From Sporanaerobacter acetigenes DSM 13106 (GTDB lineage Bacteria; Bacillota; Clostridia; Tissierellales; Sporanaerobacteraceae), in assembly GCF_900130025.1 (NCBI RefSeq), contig NZ_FQXR01000009.1, forward strand, positions 33,835 through 97,834: DNA of 64,000 nt, written 5' to 3'. The notes below the pieces were generated by a model. It searched no databases. It was not told where the DNA came from and worked only from the letters and a program-made list of their open reading frames with translations. Shown in pieces: positions 24,576 through 34,319 of this stretch. How positions within the stretch are numbered: the stretch's first letter is position 1; the number at the start of each line of letters is the position of its first letter. Both the position numbers and the translations under genes were made by a program.

Positions 24576-25406
24576 GTGGATAAATTGAAAAGAAATGAAA
24601 GAATAGCAGGTATCATGTATATACTTACAACTAATCCAAATAAAGTATTTACTTATGGGTATTTTTCAGAATTGTTTAAAGTAAAGAAACCAAGCATTAG
24701 TGGGGATATTTCCATAATGAAGGAATTGGTTGTAAAACTTGATATAGGTCATATAGAAACTATTCCTGGAGCTAATGGAGGAGTTAGATTTAGCCCCAAT
24801 ATGAGAAAAAAAGATGTAGAAAATTTACTTTTAGAAATATGTGCTGAATTATCTAAAGATGAAAGACTTATTCCTGGTGGATTTATTTATATGATGGATA
24901 TATTATATACCCCAAGGATTATAAAAAATATTGGCAAGATATTTGCGAATGAATTTGTAAAAAATGATATAGATTATGTAGTGACAATAGAAACTAAAGG
25001 TATACCTATAGCTCTTATGACTGCTGAAATATTGAATGTTCCTCTCATAATCATAAGAAAAAATATGAAGATTACAGAAGGGCCAGCTGTAAATATAAAT
25101 TATTTATCTGGTTCAAACAAGACTATTCAAACTATGTCCCTTTCTAAAAGAGCGATAAAAGAAGGTTCTAAAGTGCTCATCATAGATGATTTCATGAGGG
25201 CAGGTGGAACTGTAAAAGGAATGAAGGAAATGATGAGAGAATTTAATGCAGAAGTTGCTGGTGTAGGAATATTTATTTCTACCAAAAATCCAGAGAAAAA
25301 ATTGGTGGAAGATTATGTTTCCCTCATAAGGCTTGAAAAAATAGATGAAGAAAAAAATGAAATTATACTGATTCCGAACTTTAAACAATTAAAACAATTT
25401 AGATAA
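24576..25406 (+). CDS. purR: Pur operon repressor
   Basis: A 276-residue Gram-positive PurR, a DNA-binding repressor of purine genes released by PRPP. Residues 1-75 are a winged helix (ERIAGIMYILTTNPNKVFTY, KPSISGDISIMKE, IPGANGGVRFSPNM). The rest is a phosphoribosyltransferase-like domain with the PRPP loop VLIIDDFMRAGGT near residue 207, which senses PRPP rather than catalysing. Start is GTG 24576 after AGGGTGA. It heads the conserved block purR-spoVG-glmU-prs as in B. subtilis; yabJ, which lies between purR and spoVG there, is absent. Confidence 0.94.
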   Translation: MDKLKRNERIAGIMYILTTNPNKVFTYGYFSELFKVKKPSISGDISIMKELVVKLDIGHIETIPGANGGVRFSPNMRKKDVENLLLEICAELSKDERLIPGGFIYMMDILYTPRIIKNIGKIFANEFVKNDIDYVVTIETKGIPIALMTAEILNVPLIIIRKNMKITEGPAVNINYLSGSNKTIQTMSLSKRAIKEGSKVLIIDDFMRAGGTVKGMKEMMREFNAEVAGVGIFISTKNPEKKLVEDYVSLIRLEKIDEEKNEIILIPNFKQLKQFR

Positions 25407-25438
25407 GAAATAAAAAATAAAATAATTTTAGTGATAAA

Positions 25439-25465
25439 GAAGGATTTCTTTAAAATATAGAGAAT
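25439..25465 (+). promoter_or_regulatory. SigH-type promoter of spoVG
   Basis: GAAGGATTT at 25439-25447, an 11-base spacer and AGAGAAT at 25459-25465 fit the SigH consensus RnAGGAwWW-N11/12-RnnGAAT. In B. subtilis spoVG is the classic SigH-dependent gene, so gene and signal agree. Confidence 0.82.
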
Positions 25466-25519
25466 ATAGAGAATATTTGGTGATTTCAAACGACTTCTTT
25501 GGAAGGTGGTGAAGCAGAA

Positions 25520-25783
25520 GTGAAAGTTACAGATGTTAGAATTAGAAAAGTTACTGATGAAGGAAAGATGAAAGCCATAGTTTCTGTTACTTTTGATGAT
25601 GAATTTGTTGTTCATGATATAAAAATAATCGAAGGACAAAATGGGCTCTTTATAGCAATGCCAAGCAGAAAAATGGCAGATGGAGAATTCAGAGATATTG
25701 CACATCCAATTAATTCCGAAACTAGAAGCAGAATCCAAGAGGCAATATTTAAGGAGTATGAAAAAAGCATATCTGAAGAATAG
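25520..25783 (+). CDS. spoVG: Septation / RNA-binding regulator SpoVG
   Basis: An 87-residue SpoVG, a small nucleic-acid-binding regulator that affects septum formation and many stationary-phase traits. The start [10 protein letters not shown] and the conserved [20 protein letters not shown] near residues 51-70 (quoted as MPSRKM and FRDIAHPIN) identify it. The frame extends upstream to TTG 25499, but the AAGGTGGTGA site supports GTG 25520. A SigH promoter lies upstream and a terminator downstream, so it is probably monocistronic. Confidence 0.96.
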   Translation: MKVTDVRIRKVTDEGKMKAIVSVTFDDEFVVHDIKIIEGQNGLFIAMPSRKMADGEFRDIAHPINSETRSRIQEAIFKEYEKSISEE

Positions 25784-25785
25784 TG

Positions 25786-25808
25786 AAAGGACCATTAGGG
25801 TCCTTTTT
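25786..25808 (+). terminator. Terminator of spoVG
   Basis: AAAGGACC and GGTCCTTT form a short stem with a T-tract directly after the stop codon. Confidence 0.8.
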
Positions 25809-25921
25809 ACTTAGCTAAAAAACAATATTATTTAAAGAAAAGAGAAAATAGGTGTGGACTTATATTTTAAATTGTATAAAATATTATTGGGTGGAGAAAT
25901 ACAAAACATAGAGGTGTTTAT

Positions 25922-27313
25922 ATGAATATATCTATTGTACTTGCAGCTGGAGAGGGAACCAGGATGAAATCTAAAAAATCTAAAGTTCTTCATGAAGTAT
26001 GTGGTAAGCCTCTTTTAAGCTATGTTTTAGATGCAAGTAGAGATGCAGCTATGGAGAAAAACATAGTGGTTATAGGTCATGGAGGAAATGAAGTGGCAGA
26101 AGCCATGGAAAAGGAAGATGTAGTTTTTGTACATCAGCCAATAGGGGAAAATGTGCCTTATGGGACAGGTTTTGCAGTGATGCAAGCTAGAGATTATATT
26201 GAGGACGATAGTTATGTTATAATTTTATATGGAGATACTCCATTGATAACAGGAGATACACTAAATAAATTGGTAGAGTATCATAAATCTTGTAAAAATG
26301 TTTGTACTGTTTTGACAGCGCAACTAGAGGACCCTACTAGTTATGGCAGAATAATACGAGATGAAAAGGGCAATATTCTTTCTATAGTAGAGCATAAAGA
26401 TGCTACAGAAGAGGAAAGAAAAATAAAAGAAATCAATTCGGGGATATATTGTTTTGATGGAAAATATTTAAAATTAGCATTGGATAATATCAATAATGAT
26501 AATGCTCAAGGTGAATATTACATTACAGATGCAGTGCAAGTACTTAAAGGTAAAAATTTAAAAGTAGGTGCATATAAGATAGAAAATTCTGAAGAAATAT
26601 ATGGTATCAATTCAAGAAAGGAACTTGCAAATGCAGAAAAGATCATGAAAAGAAGGATAATTGAAAAGTTTATGGAGAATGGAGTCACCATTATTGACCC
26701 AGATAGTACTTACATAAATGCTGAGGCTAAAATTGGACGAGATACAATCATATATCCAGGAACGATTATAGAGGGAAATTCAGTTATAGGAGAAGATTGT
26801 ATAATAGGTCATAATACGAGAATTGCAAATGGAAGAATTGGAAATAGGGTAGAAATTCAAATCTCCACCATATTAGATAGCAGTATAGATGATGATAGCA
26901 AAATAGGACCCTATGCTTATTTAAGACCTAATAGTCATATTGGTAAAAATGTAAAGATTGGTGACTTTGTAGAAGTTAAGAATTCAAATGTAGGGGATAA
27001 TTCAAAAGCTAGCCATCTTTCTTATATAGGAGATGCAGATGTAGGTAAGAGTGTAAATGTAGGTTGTGGAGTGGTATTTGTAAATTATAATGGAAAGATC
27101 AAACAAAGATCTATTGTAGAGGACAACGCCTTCATAGGGAGCAATTCCAACTTGGTTGCCCCAGTAGTTGTGAGAGAATGGGGTTATGTAGCTGCTGGCT
27201 CTACTATTACTGATGAAGTAGAAAATGGAGCCCTATCTATAGCCAGAGCTAGACAAGTAAACAAAGAAGGCTGGACATATAAAAAAGGATTTGCAGATAA
27301 AAATAATAAATAA
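25922..27313 (+). CDS. glmU: Bifunctional UDP-GlcNAc pyrophosphorylase / glucosamine-1-phosphate acetyltransferase
   Basis: A 463-residue two-domain enzyme making UDP-N-acetylglucosamine for the wall. The N-terminal uridylyltransferase begins [20 protein letters not shown] and has LYGDTPLI near residue 103. From about residue 250 come hexapeptide repeats of the left-handed beta-helix, with the acetyltransferase active-site region [25 protein letters not shown] (pieces YIGDADVG and GVVFVNYNG). ATG 25922 follows AGAGGTG. prs follows after 17 bases as in B. subtilis. Confidence 0.97.
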   Translation: MNISIVLAAGEGTRMKSKKSKVLHEVCGKPLLSYVLDASRDAAMEKNIVVIGHGGNEVAEAMEKEDVVFVHQPIGENVPYGTGFAVMQARDYIEDDSYVIILYGDTPLITGDTLNKLVEYHKSCKNVCTVLTAQLEDPTSYGRIIRDEKGNILSIVEHKDATEEERKIKEINSGIYCFDGKYLKLALDNINNDNAQGEYYITDAVQVLKGKNLKVGAYKIENSEEIYGINSRKELANAEKIMKRRIIEKFMENGVTIIDPDSTYINAEAKIGRDTIIYPGTIIEGNSVIGEDCIIGHNTRIANGRIGNRVEIQISTILDSSIDDDSKIGPYAYLRPNSHIGKNVKIGDFVEVKNSNVGDNSKASHLSYIGDADVGKSVNVGCGVVFVNYNGKIKQRSIVEDNAFIGSNSNLVAPVVVREWGYVAAGSTITDEVENGALSIARARQVNKEGWTYKKGFADKNNK

Positions 27314-27330
27314 CTAGGAGGAATTTAAAT

Positions 27331-28278
27331 ATGAACTTAAGCGGAAGTGGCATGAAAGTATTTACTGGAAATGCTAACAGAGAATTGGCTTTAAAGATTT
27401 GCAGTGAGTTAGGAGTGCCTCTTGGAGATTGTGAAGTTGGAACTTTTAGTGATGGAGAAATAACAGTAAATATCAATGAAACTGTTAGAGGATACGATGT
27501 ATTTCTAATTCAACCAACTTGTCCACCTGTAAATGACAATTTGATGGAAACATTGATCTTAATGGATGGCTTAAAGAGAGCTTCAGCTGGAAGAATTACT
27601 GCTGTTGTTCCCTACTATGGCTATGCTAGACAGGATAGAAAAACTAAGGCAAGAGAGCCTATAACAGCTAAACTTGTAGCTGATATATTAACTAGAGCTG
27701 GTGCCGATAGAGTGCTTACTATGGATTTACATGCGGGACAAATTCAGGGATACTTTGATATACCTGTAGATCATTTGGTAGGAGTTCCAATTCTTGCAGA
27801 GTATTTTAAAAATATAGTCGATGAAGAAACAGTAGTGGTTTCTCCTGATTTGGGAGGAGTTTCAAGAGCTAGAAATTTTGCAAATCTTTTAGATTTACCT
27901 ATAGCTATTATAGAAAAGAGAAGACCAAAAGCTAATGTTTCAGAAGTTATGAATGTAATTGGTGATATTGAAGGGAAAAATGTAATTATTGTTGATGATA
28001 TTATAGATACTGCTGGTACTATAACAAAGGCAGCTCAGGTACTTAAGAATTTTGGGGCATTGAAAGTTTATGCTTGTGCGACTCATCCAATCCTTTCTGG
28101 ACCAGCTGTTGAAAGAATTGACAATTCTGAAATTGAAAAATTTGTTGTTACGGATACGATACCTCTTTCAGAGGAAAAGAAAATAGATAAAATTGAAGTT
28201 GTAAGCGTAGCACCAATATTTGCTGAAGCTATAAAGAGAATATATAGCAATGAATCTGTAAGTAAATTGTTTGATTAG
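27331..28278 (+). CDS. prs: Ribose-phosphate pyrophosphokinase
   Basis: A 315-residue class I PRPP synthetase. [13 protein letters not shown] at the N-terminus, [19 protein letters not shown] near residue 95, the metal-binding [18 protein letters not shown] near residue 130 and the PRPP loop [15 protein letters not shown] near residue 215 are all present. It makes PRPP for purine, pyrimidine, NAD and histidine synthesis, the signal sensed by PurR upstream. The ATG follows TAGGAGGAA. The rplY/ctc gene found after prs in B. subtilis is missing. Confidence 0.97.
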   Translation: MNLSGSGMKVFTGNANRELALKICSELGVPLGDCEVGTFSDGEITVNINETVRGYDVFLIQPTCPPVNDNLMETLILMDGLKRASAGRITAVVPYYGYARQDRKTKAREPITAKLVADILTRAGADRVLTMDLHAGQIQGYFDIPVDHLVGVPILAEYFKNIVDEETVVVSPDLGGVSRARNFANLLDLPIAIIEKRRPKANVSEVMNVIGDIEGKNVIIVDDIIDTAGTITKAAQVLKNFGALKVYACATHPILSGPAVERIDNSEIEKFVVTDTIPLSEEKKIDKIEVVSVAPIFAEAIKRIYSNESVSKLFD

Positions 28279-28293
28279 TTAGGGGCTGATATT

Positions 28294-28875
28294 TTGTATG
28301 CAGTTGTAGGCCTTGGGAATCCAGGAAAAGAGTATGAAAATACTAGACACAATATAGGATTTGATACTGTAGAATTATTGGCTCAGAGAAATAATATAAA
28401 TATAAATAAAATTAAGTTTAAGGCAGTTTATGGTGAAGGACAGATAGGAAATCAAAAAATTATACTGATAAAACCACAAACTTATATGAATAATAGTGGT
28501 ATGAGTGTACTAGAATTATATAAGTTCTATAAAATACCTATAGAAAAAATCATAGTAGTAGTTGACGATATAGATATACAATTTGGGACTATAAGGATTA
28601 AAAGAAAAGGAAGTGCTGGTACCCATAATGGTATGAAATCCATTATATATCATTTGCAAAATGATGATTTTCCAAGAGTTAAAGTAGGAATAGGCAGTCC
28701 AAAACCTGGTCAAGATTTAGCCCAATTTGTACTTAGTAGATTTAGCAAGGAAGAAAGACAAACTATAGATCATACAATAGAACTTGCTTGTGAGGCTATT
28801 GAAACTACTATAAATAAAGATTTAAATAATGCAATGAATATTTACAATTCAAAAGACACCAAGGCCCAGGAATAA
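28294..28875 (+). CDS. pth: Peptidyl-tRNA hydrolase
   Basis: A 193-residue enzyme that recycles tRNA from prematurely released peptidyl-tRNA. VVGLGNPGKEYENTRHNIGFDTV carries the catalytic His and conserved Asn (pieces GLGNPGKEYENTRHN and IGFDTV), KPQTYMNNSGMSV and VVDDIDIQFG follow, and GTHNGMKSI and VKVGIGSPKPG complete the signature. The start is TTG 28294 with a weak AGGGGC site. Its stop codon lies in the loop of a strong hairpin. Confidence 0.95.
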   Translation: MYAVVGLGNPGKEYENTRHNIGFDTVELLAQRNNININKIKFKAVYGEGQIGNQKIILIKPQTYMNNSGMSVLELYKFYKIPIEKIIVVVDDIDIQFGTIRIKRKGSAGTHNGMKSIIYHLQNDDFPRVKVGIGSPKPGQDLAQFVLSRFSKEERQTIDHTIELACEAIETTINKDLNNAMNIYNSKDTKAQE

Positions 28876-28895
28876 ACCTGGGCTTAAGGTGTTTT
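28851..28895 (+). terminator. Hairpin spanning the pth stop codon
   Basis: AAAAGACACC-AAGGCCCAGG pairs with CCTGGGCTTAAGGTGTTTT, with the pth TAA in the loop. Only TTTT follows before the mfd binding site, so it could be a partial terminator that sets mfd level. In B. subtilis the small gene fin lies here; it is absent. Confidence 0.65.
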
Positions 28896-28911
28896 AGAAG
28901 GAGCTGATCAG

Positions 28912-31900
28912 ATGCCACAAAATATGTTTATAGATCCACTGAAAAGTATGTCTTCCTATAACAAATTAATAGATGCAATAGAGTCTAAAACTAGTACTAT
29001 AAGTATTCATGGCTTAAGTGAAGAGAACATAGGGCATTTAGCTTATGGGTTAAATAAGCATACACAAAGACAAATATTAATTATAACAAGTAATGAGATT
29101 AAAGCTAAAAAAATATTTGAAGATTTAAAAAATTTCGACAACAATTTTGTGGAAAATTATCCTTCAAGAGATTTAGTTTTTTATGATATTGATGCTTTTA
29201 GTTATGAAACAACTCATGAGAGAATTAAAGTACTATCGAGGCTAAATAATGGTGAAAATATTGTCGTGGTTACATATGTAGAAGCATTGCTTAACAAGGT
29301 TGTGAATAGCAATATTTTTGATAGTTATACTGAAGAATTAAAGTATGGGGAAGTTATAGATTTAGACAATCTTTTGAATGGCTTTGTGATAAAAGGCTAT
29401 GAAAGAGTAAATATGGTAGAAGGAAAGGGACAATTTAGTTTAAGAGGTGGGATTATAGATTTTTTCCCTGTAAATAGTGAGAATCCCTATAGAATAGAGT
29501 TATTTGATGATGAAATTGATTCTATAAGAACTTTTGATATAGCAACTCAAAGATCTATTGAAAAGATTTTTTCTGTCTCAATTCCTCCAGCAAAAGAGAT
29601 ATTAATATTAGAGGAGTTCAAGGATGAAGTTGTTTCTTCTATTGATAGAGATTTAAAAAATATATTGAAAAAATTTCAAAAAAGTGCCAAAGAAAAGGAT
29701 AAGTTAGAAGAAAAGTTTTCAAAATACATGGAAATTGTGAGGGAAGGACTAAATATAAATAATGTAGATATGATTGTTCCTTATATTCCTGAAGACTATG
29801 TAGGAAATATTATTGACTATTTAAATGATGATAGTCTGATTTTAATAGATGAACCAAGAAGAATGGAAGAAAAACTAGAAGATTTGAACAATGAATTTAT
29901 ACTTAAATTTACTGATGTATTTGAAGGTGGAGAATTATTATCTGAACATGATAAAATATATCATGATTTTGATGTAGTATATAAATCTATGAGAAAACAC
30001 ATTTGTATAACTACTTCAGCCCTTTTAAATTCTGATTCGAAATTTGTTTCCAACACTATATTAAACTTTACAACTAAAGGGATGCAATCTTTTCACAACA
30101 AGATAGAATTTTTAGTGGAAGAGTTAAATCACTATAAGTATAGGGGATATAAGACTATTATATTGTCTGGAATAGAAGAACGAGGTAGAAGGCTTGAAAC
30201 AATTCTTAGAGAAAAGGGTGTAGAATGTGTATATGTAGAGAATTCTAATAGAGATATAAAATCTAGTCAAGTTTTTATTACTTCTGGAAGTATAAATGGT
30301 GGTTTTGAGTATACGAGTATTAAATTTGCCATAATTAGTGATAAAGAAGTATTTGGAGTGAATAAGAGAAAAATAACTAAACCCATAAAAAAAGATAGGC
30401 AAAAGATAACTAGTTTCTCAGATTTAAACATTGGTGATTATGTAGTTCATGAAAATCATGGAATAGGACAGTATTTAGGAATAGAACAACTAGATGTTCA
30501 AGGAATTAAAAAAGATTATTTAACTATTAAGTATCAAGGCAAAGACAAATTGTATGTTCCTGTAGATCAGATGAATTTAATCCAGAAATATATAGGTTCA
30601 GATACGGTAAAACCTAAAGTAAATAAATTAAGTAGTACAGAGTGGACAAAGACAAAAGCAAAAGCTAAGAAAGCAATAGAGGATATGGCAAAGGATTTGC
30701 TGGAATTGTATGCTAAAAGAGAAAGTGTAGAGGGTTTTGCGTTTAGTAAGGATACCCCTTGGCAAGGACAATTTGAGGATATGTTCCCTTACGAAGAAAC
30801 AGAGGCTCAAATTAGAAGTATAGAAGAAATAAAAAAGGATATGGAAAAACCCAAACCTATGGATAGACTCCTTTGTGGAGATGTTGGATATGGAAAGACA
30901 GAAGTAGCTTTGAGGGCAGCATTTAAGGCAATTATGGATGGAAAACAAGTTGCCATTTTAGTTCCCACTACTATACTTGCACAACAACATTACAATACTA
31001 TATTAGAAAGATTTGGCGACTTTCCAGTAAAGGCTGGAATGCTAAGCCGATTTAAAACACCATCAAAGCAAAAACAGGTTATAGAAGGACTTAGAAAAGG
31101 GAATATAGATATAGTAGTTGGTACACATAGATTGTTATCTAAAGATGTAAAATTTAATGATTTAGGACTTTTGGTAGTAGATGAAGAGCAAAGATTTGGA
31201 GTCAAACACAAAGAATCATTAAAGAAAATGAGAGAAAATGTAGATGTCCTTACATTGACAGCAACTCCTATTCCAAGGACGCTTCATATGTCACTAGTTG
31301 GCATAAGAGATATGAGTGTTATTGATGAGCCTCCAGAAGAAAGATATCCTATACAGACATATGTCGTGGAATATAATGAACAATTAGTGCGTGATGCCAT
31401 AATTAGAGAAATGAATAGGGATGGGCAAGTTTATTTAGTATATAATAGAGTGGAATCTATAGATAGAATAGCTTCTAGTATAAGAAAGTTAGTTCCTGAA
31501 GCTAGAGTTGCCATAGGTCATGGGCAGATGAGTGAAAGGGAATTGGAAAGGGTCATGATGGGATTTTTGGAAAAGGAGTATGATGTACTAGTCTGTACTA
31601 CTATTATTGAAACGGGATTAGATATTCCAAATGTAAATACAATGATTGTATATGATGCAGATAAGATGGGATTGTCTCAACTTTATCAATTGAGAGGAAG
31701 AGTTGGAAGGTCAAATAGAATAGCTTTTTCTTATTTTATGTATGAAAAGGATAAAGTATTGTCAGAAGTAGCAGAAAAGAGGCTTAGAGCAATAAAAGAA
31801 TTTACTGAATTTGGTTCTGGATTTAAAATTGCCATGAGGGATTTAGAAATACGAGGAGCAGGAAATTTGTTAGGCATTGAACAGCATGGTCATATAGAGG

Positions 31901-32421
31901 CAATAGGTTATGATTTATATGTGAAATTTTTAAATGAAACCATAAAGAAATTTAAAGGTGAAAGCTATGAAGAAATGGTAGAAACTAGCATAGAGCTTAA
32001 TGTGAATGGATATATATCAGATAAATATATTGACGAAGAAGAAACAAAGATTGAAATATATAAAAAAATTGCGAGTATTGAAAGTCAAAATGATTATGAT
32101 GATTTAATAGAAGAATTGATAGATAGATTTGGAGACGTACCTGCAGAAGTTGAAAATCTTATGAAAATATCATATATTAAATATATTTCTGGGAGAAGCA
32201 ATATTTCTAATATTACAGAAGAAGAAAGGCAAATAAAACTGGAATTTAGCTCATCTAGTCATATAACTCCTGAACTTATTCATACTCTTTCTAGCGAGTA
32301 TGGAAGGAGAATATCTTTTGATTTATCTGATAGTCCATATTTTAAATTTAGATGGAAAGAAAATTTATTAGATGAATTAAAAGCATTAGTTGAAAAAATT
32401 AGAGGTTCTCTTAAAGACTAA
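28912..32421 (+). CDS. mfd: Transcription-repair coupling factor
   Basis: A 1169-residue ATP-driven translocase that removes stalled RNA polymerase and recruits UvrA. The N-terminal UvrB-like modules include SLRGGIIDFFPV near residue 178. The RNA-polymerase-interacting domain has GDYVVHENHGIGQYLG near residue 508. The motor has GDVGYGKTEVALRAAF (Walker A, near residue 660), VVDEEQRFGVKHKE, LTATPIPRTLHM and QLRGRVGRS. The last 150 residues form the regulatory D7 domain. It is full length. It lies between pth and prsA in conserved order. Confidence 0.97.
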   Translation: MPQNMFIDPLKSMSSYNKLIDAIESKTSTISIHGLSEENIGHLAYGLNKHTQRQILIITSNEIKAKKIFEDLKNFDNNFVENYPSRDLVFYDIDAFSYETTHERIKVLSRLNNGENIVVVTYVEALLNKVVNSNIFDSYTEELKYGEVIDLDNLLNGFVIKGYERVNMVEGKGQFSLRGGIIDFFPVNSENPYRIELFDDEIDSIRTFDIATQRSIEKIFSVSIPPAKEILILEEFKDEVVSSIDRDLKNILKKFQKSAKEKDKLEEKFSKYMEIVREGLNINNVDMIVPYIPEDYVGNIIDYLNDDSLILIDEPRRMEEKLEDLNNEFILKFTDVFEGGELLSEHDKIYHDFDVVYKSMRKHICITTSALLNSDSKFVSNTILNFTTKGMQSFHNKIEFLVEELNHYKYRGYKTIILSGIEERGRRLETILREKGVECVYVENSNRDIKSSQVFITSGSINGGFEYTSIKFAIISDKEVFGVNKRKITKPIKKDRQKITSFSDLNIGDYVVHENHGIGQYLGIEQLDVQGIKKDYLTIKYQGKDKLYVPVDQMNLIQKYIGSDTVKPKVNKLSSTEWTKTKAKAKKAIEDMAKDLLELYAKRESVEGFAFSKDTPWQGQFEDMFPYEETEAQIRSIEEIKKDMEKPKPMDRLLCGDVGYGKTEVALRAAFKAIMDGKQVAILVPTTILAQQHYNTILERFGDFPVKAGMLSRFKTPSKQKQVIEGLRKGNIDIVVGTHRLLSKDVKFNDLGLLVVDEEQRFGVKHKESLKKMRENVDVLTLTATPIPRTLHMSLVGIRDMSVIDEPPEERYPIQTYVVEYNEQLVRDAIIREMNRDGQVYLVYNRVESIDRIASSIRKLVPEARVAIGHGQMSERELERVMMGFLEKEYDVLVCTTIIETGLDIPNVNTMIVYDADKMGLSQLYQLRGRVGRSNRIAFSYFMYEKDKVLSEVAEKRLRAIKEFTEFGSGFKIAMRDLEIRGAGNLLGIEQHGHIEAIGYDLYVKFLNETIKKFKGESYEEMVETSIELNVNGYISDKYIDEEETKIEIYKKIASIESQNDYDDLIEELIDRFGDVPAEVENLMKISYIKYISGRSNISNITEEERQIKLEFSSSSHITPELIHTLSSEYGRRISFDLSDSPYFKFRWKENLLDELKALVEKIRGSLKD

Positions 32422-32476
32422 AATGGTATATAATATACTTAGTTAAAATATATAAGTTAAAGAAAGGATGTTTCTA

Positions 32477-33445
32477 TTGAAGCAAAATAAAAGATTTTTA
32501 ATTTTAGCAATAATTTTGGGCTTATTTGTTTTGGTGTTGACTGGTTGCGAAAAGGTTCCAAAGGATGCAGTAGCTAAGGTAAATGGCGATACTATATCTC
32601 AAGATGAGTTTGATAAGAATTTTGAGATGTATAAAAAAGCTTATGAGTCTCAATTTGGCCCTGATATAATGAAAAAAGATGCAGGCAATGACAAGACTTT
32701 TGAAGAAGTGATTAAGGAAAATATATTGGAAAAGTTGATAACAGAAAAGTTGATAACAGAAAGCGCTAAAGAAAAAAATATTACTGTTACAGATGAAGAA
32801 TTTAACGAACAACTTAAAAATTATGAAGAAATACTAGGTGGAGAAGAAAAATACAAAGAGTTTTTAAAGCAAAATAATCTTACAGAAGAATATTTTAAAG
32901 ATAGCATTAAAAAAGAAATGATTATAGATAAGTATAAAAATGACTATGTAAATGGTCTAAAGATCAGTGAAGAAGAAGCTAAAAAACATTTTGAAGAAAA
33001 TAAAGATGCTTATGTAAAGATTAGAGCAAGTCATATATTAGTAAAAACTGAAGAAGAAGCAAAAAAAGTTTTAGAGAAGATTCAAAAGGGTGAAGATTTT
33101 CATGCCTTAGCAGCTACAGAGTCTATAGATAATATGTCAGCTGTACAAGGAGGAGATTTAGGATTTTTTGCAAGAGGACAGATGGTACCAGAATTTGAAG
33201 AAGCAGCATTTTCATTGAAACCTGGAGAAGTGAGTGAAATAGTTCAAACTGACTATGGATATCATATAATAAAAGTTGAAGACAGATTAGATAAATATGA
33301 AGATGTAAAAGATGAAGTATTGGAAGATTTAAAAAACCAAAAATATGAAGTAAGTGTTAAGAAAATGAGAGATGAGGCAAAAGTTAAGATTTATATGAAA
33401 GAAGATAAAAAAGAAAATAACGAAAAAGAAGATAAGAAATCTTAA
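32477..33445 (+). CDS. prsA: Foldase lipoprotein, parvulin-type peptidyl-prolyl isomerase (PrsA/SurA-like)
   Basis: A 322-residue exported lipoprotein that helps secreted proteins fold outside the membrane. The signal peptide ends in the lipobox LTGC near residue 23. A SurA-like chaperone region follows (VAKVNGDTISQDEFDKNF, ITVTDEEFNEQL), then a parvulin domain with KIRASHILVKTEEEAKKVL, GGDLGFFARGQMVPEFEEAAF and TDYGYHIIKVEDR. The tail is very Lys/Glu-rich. In-frame ATG 32468 overlaps the AAAGGATG site, so TTG 32477 is likelier. The symbol reflects family, not proven orthology. Confidence 0.88.
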   Translation: MKQNKRFLILAIILGLFVLVLTGCEKVPKDAVAKVNGDTISQDEFDKNFEMYKKAYESQFGPDIMKKDAGNDKTFEEVIKENILEKLITEKLITESAKEKNITVTDEEFNEQLKNYEEILGGEEKYKEFLKQNNLTEEYFKDSIKKEMIIDKYKNDYVNGLKISEEEAKKHFEENKDAYVKIRASHILVKTEEEAKKVLEKIQKGEDFHALAATESIDNMSAVQGGDLGFFARGQMVPEFEEAAFSLKPGEVSEIVQTDYGYHIIKVEDRLDKYEDVKDEVLEDLKNQKYEVSVKKMRDEAKVKIYMKEDKKENNEKEDKKS

Positions 33446-33479
33446 GCTATTTTAAATATGTTGTGATCTGTCAATATTT

Positions 33480-33524
33480 ACCCCATAATGTGGACAAAAA
33501 AAAGTCTACCTTATGGGGTTTTTA
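33480..33524 (+). terminator. Terminator of prsA
   Basis: ACCCCATAA-GTGGAC pairs with GTCTAC-TTATGGGGT around an A-rich loop, followed by TTTTTAA. Confidence 0.85.
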
Positions 33525-33627
33525 ATTCAAGTAATACTTTAACTTAACTTTACCATTGATGCATAAAATATTCATGAAAGTTAAATAATAAAACCATAAA
33601 GACAATTAATTTACAAGGAGGGAAAAA

Positions 33628-34179
33628 ATGAAAGCTACTGGGATAGTTAGAAGAATTGATGATTTAGGTAGAGTGGTCATTCCTAAAGAAATTAGAAGAA
33701 CTTTAAGAATAAGGGAAGGTGATCCATTAGAAATATTTACAGATAGAGAAGGGGAAGTGATACTTAAGAAATATAGTCCCATTGGGGAATTAAATGAATT
33801 TGCAGCTGAATACTGTGAGTCTTTATATGAAGCTATTAATCATATAGTTGTTATTTCTGATAGGGATACTATCATAGCAATATCAGGTGGTTCTAAAAAA
33901 GATTATTTAGATAAAAGAGTAAGCCAAGATTTAGAAAGTGTAATGGAAGGCAGAAAAGCTTATAATGCAACAGGAACAAATAAACCAATAAAATTATATT
34001 CTGAAGACGAAAATGTAGATAAATATACAGCACAGGTAATAGTACCAATTGTCATGCAAGGTGATCCCATAGGAGCTGTTATATTTCTGTCTAAAGAAGC
34101 AGATGTTCAAATGGGAGATTTAGAGATGAAGTTAGCAGAAACAGCTGCAGGATTTTTATCAAAACAAATGGAAAATTAA
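33628..34179 (+). CDS. spoVT: Stage V sporulation transcription regulator
   Basis: A 183-residue AbrB-family regulator that tunes SigG-dependent genes in the forespore. The N-terminal swapped-hairpin DNA-binding domain reads MKATGIVRRIDDLGRVVIPK and ends near residue 52; a GAF-like domain follows (IVVISDRDTIIAISGGSKKDYLDKRV in part, VIVPIVMQGDPIGAVIF). This two-domain layout separates SpoVT from AbrB itself. ATG 33628 follows AAGGAGGG. The promoter would be expected to be SigG-type; I could not define one. Confidence 0.96.
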   Translation: MKATGIVRRIDDLGRVVIPKEIRRTLRIREGDPLEIFTDREGEVILKKYSPIGELNEFAAEYCESLYEAINHIVVISDRDTIIAISGGSKKDYLDKRVSQDLESVMEGRKAYNATGTNKPIKLYSEDENVDKYTAQVIVPIVMQGDPIGAVIFLSKEADVQMGDLEMKLAETAAGFLSKQMEN

Positions 34180-34207
34180 GAAAGTCTACCTTGGGTAGGC
34201 TTTTTTA
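34180..34207 (+). terminator. Terminator of spoVT
   Basis: AAGTCTACC and GGTAGGCTT pair, followed by a T-rich tract, directly after the stop. Confidence 0.78.
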
Positions 34208-34319
34208 TTTGTCATTCCAAGTTGATTAGTAATAAATGTATTCCTTCTGAAATATCTTTTTGATATAATATAGTTTACTGATTAGTAGAAAATGATAAGT
34301 ATTTTTAGGAGGAAAAAAT

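Noticed and set aside
25313..25795. Minus-strand open frame across the purR end and spoVG.
   Set aside because: It is antisense to spoVG and purR, rich in Phe, Ser and Ile as expected from antisense of AT-rich codons, and has no ribosome-binding site.
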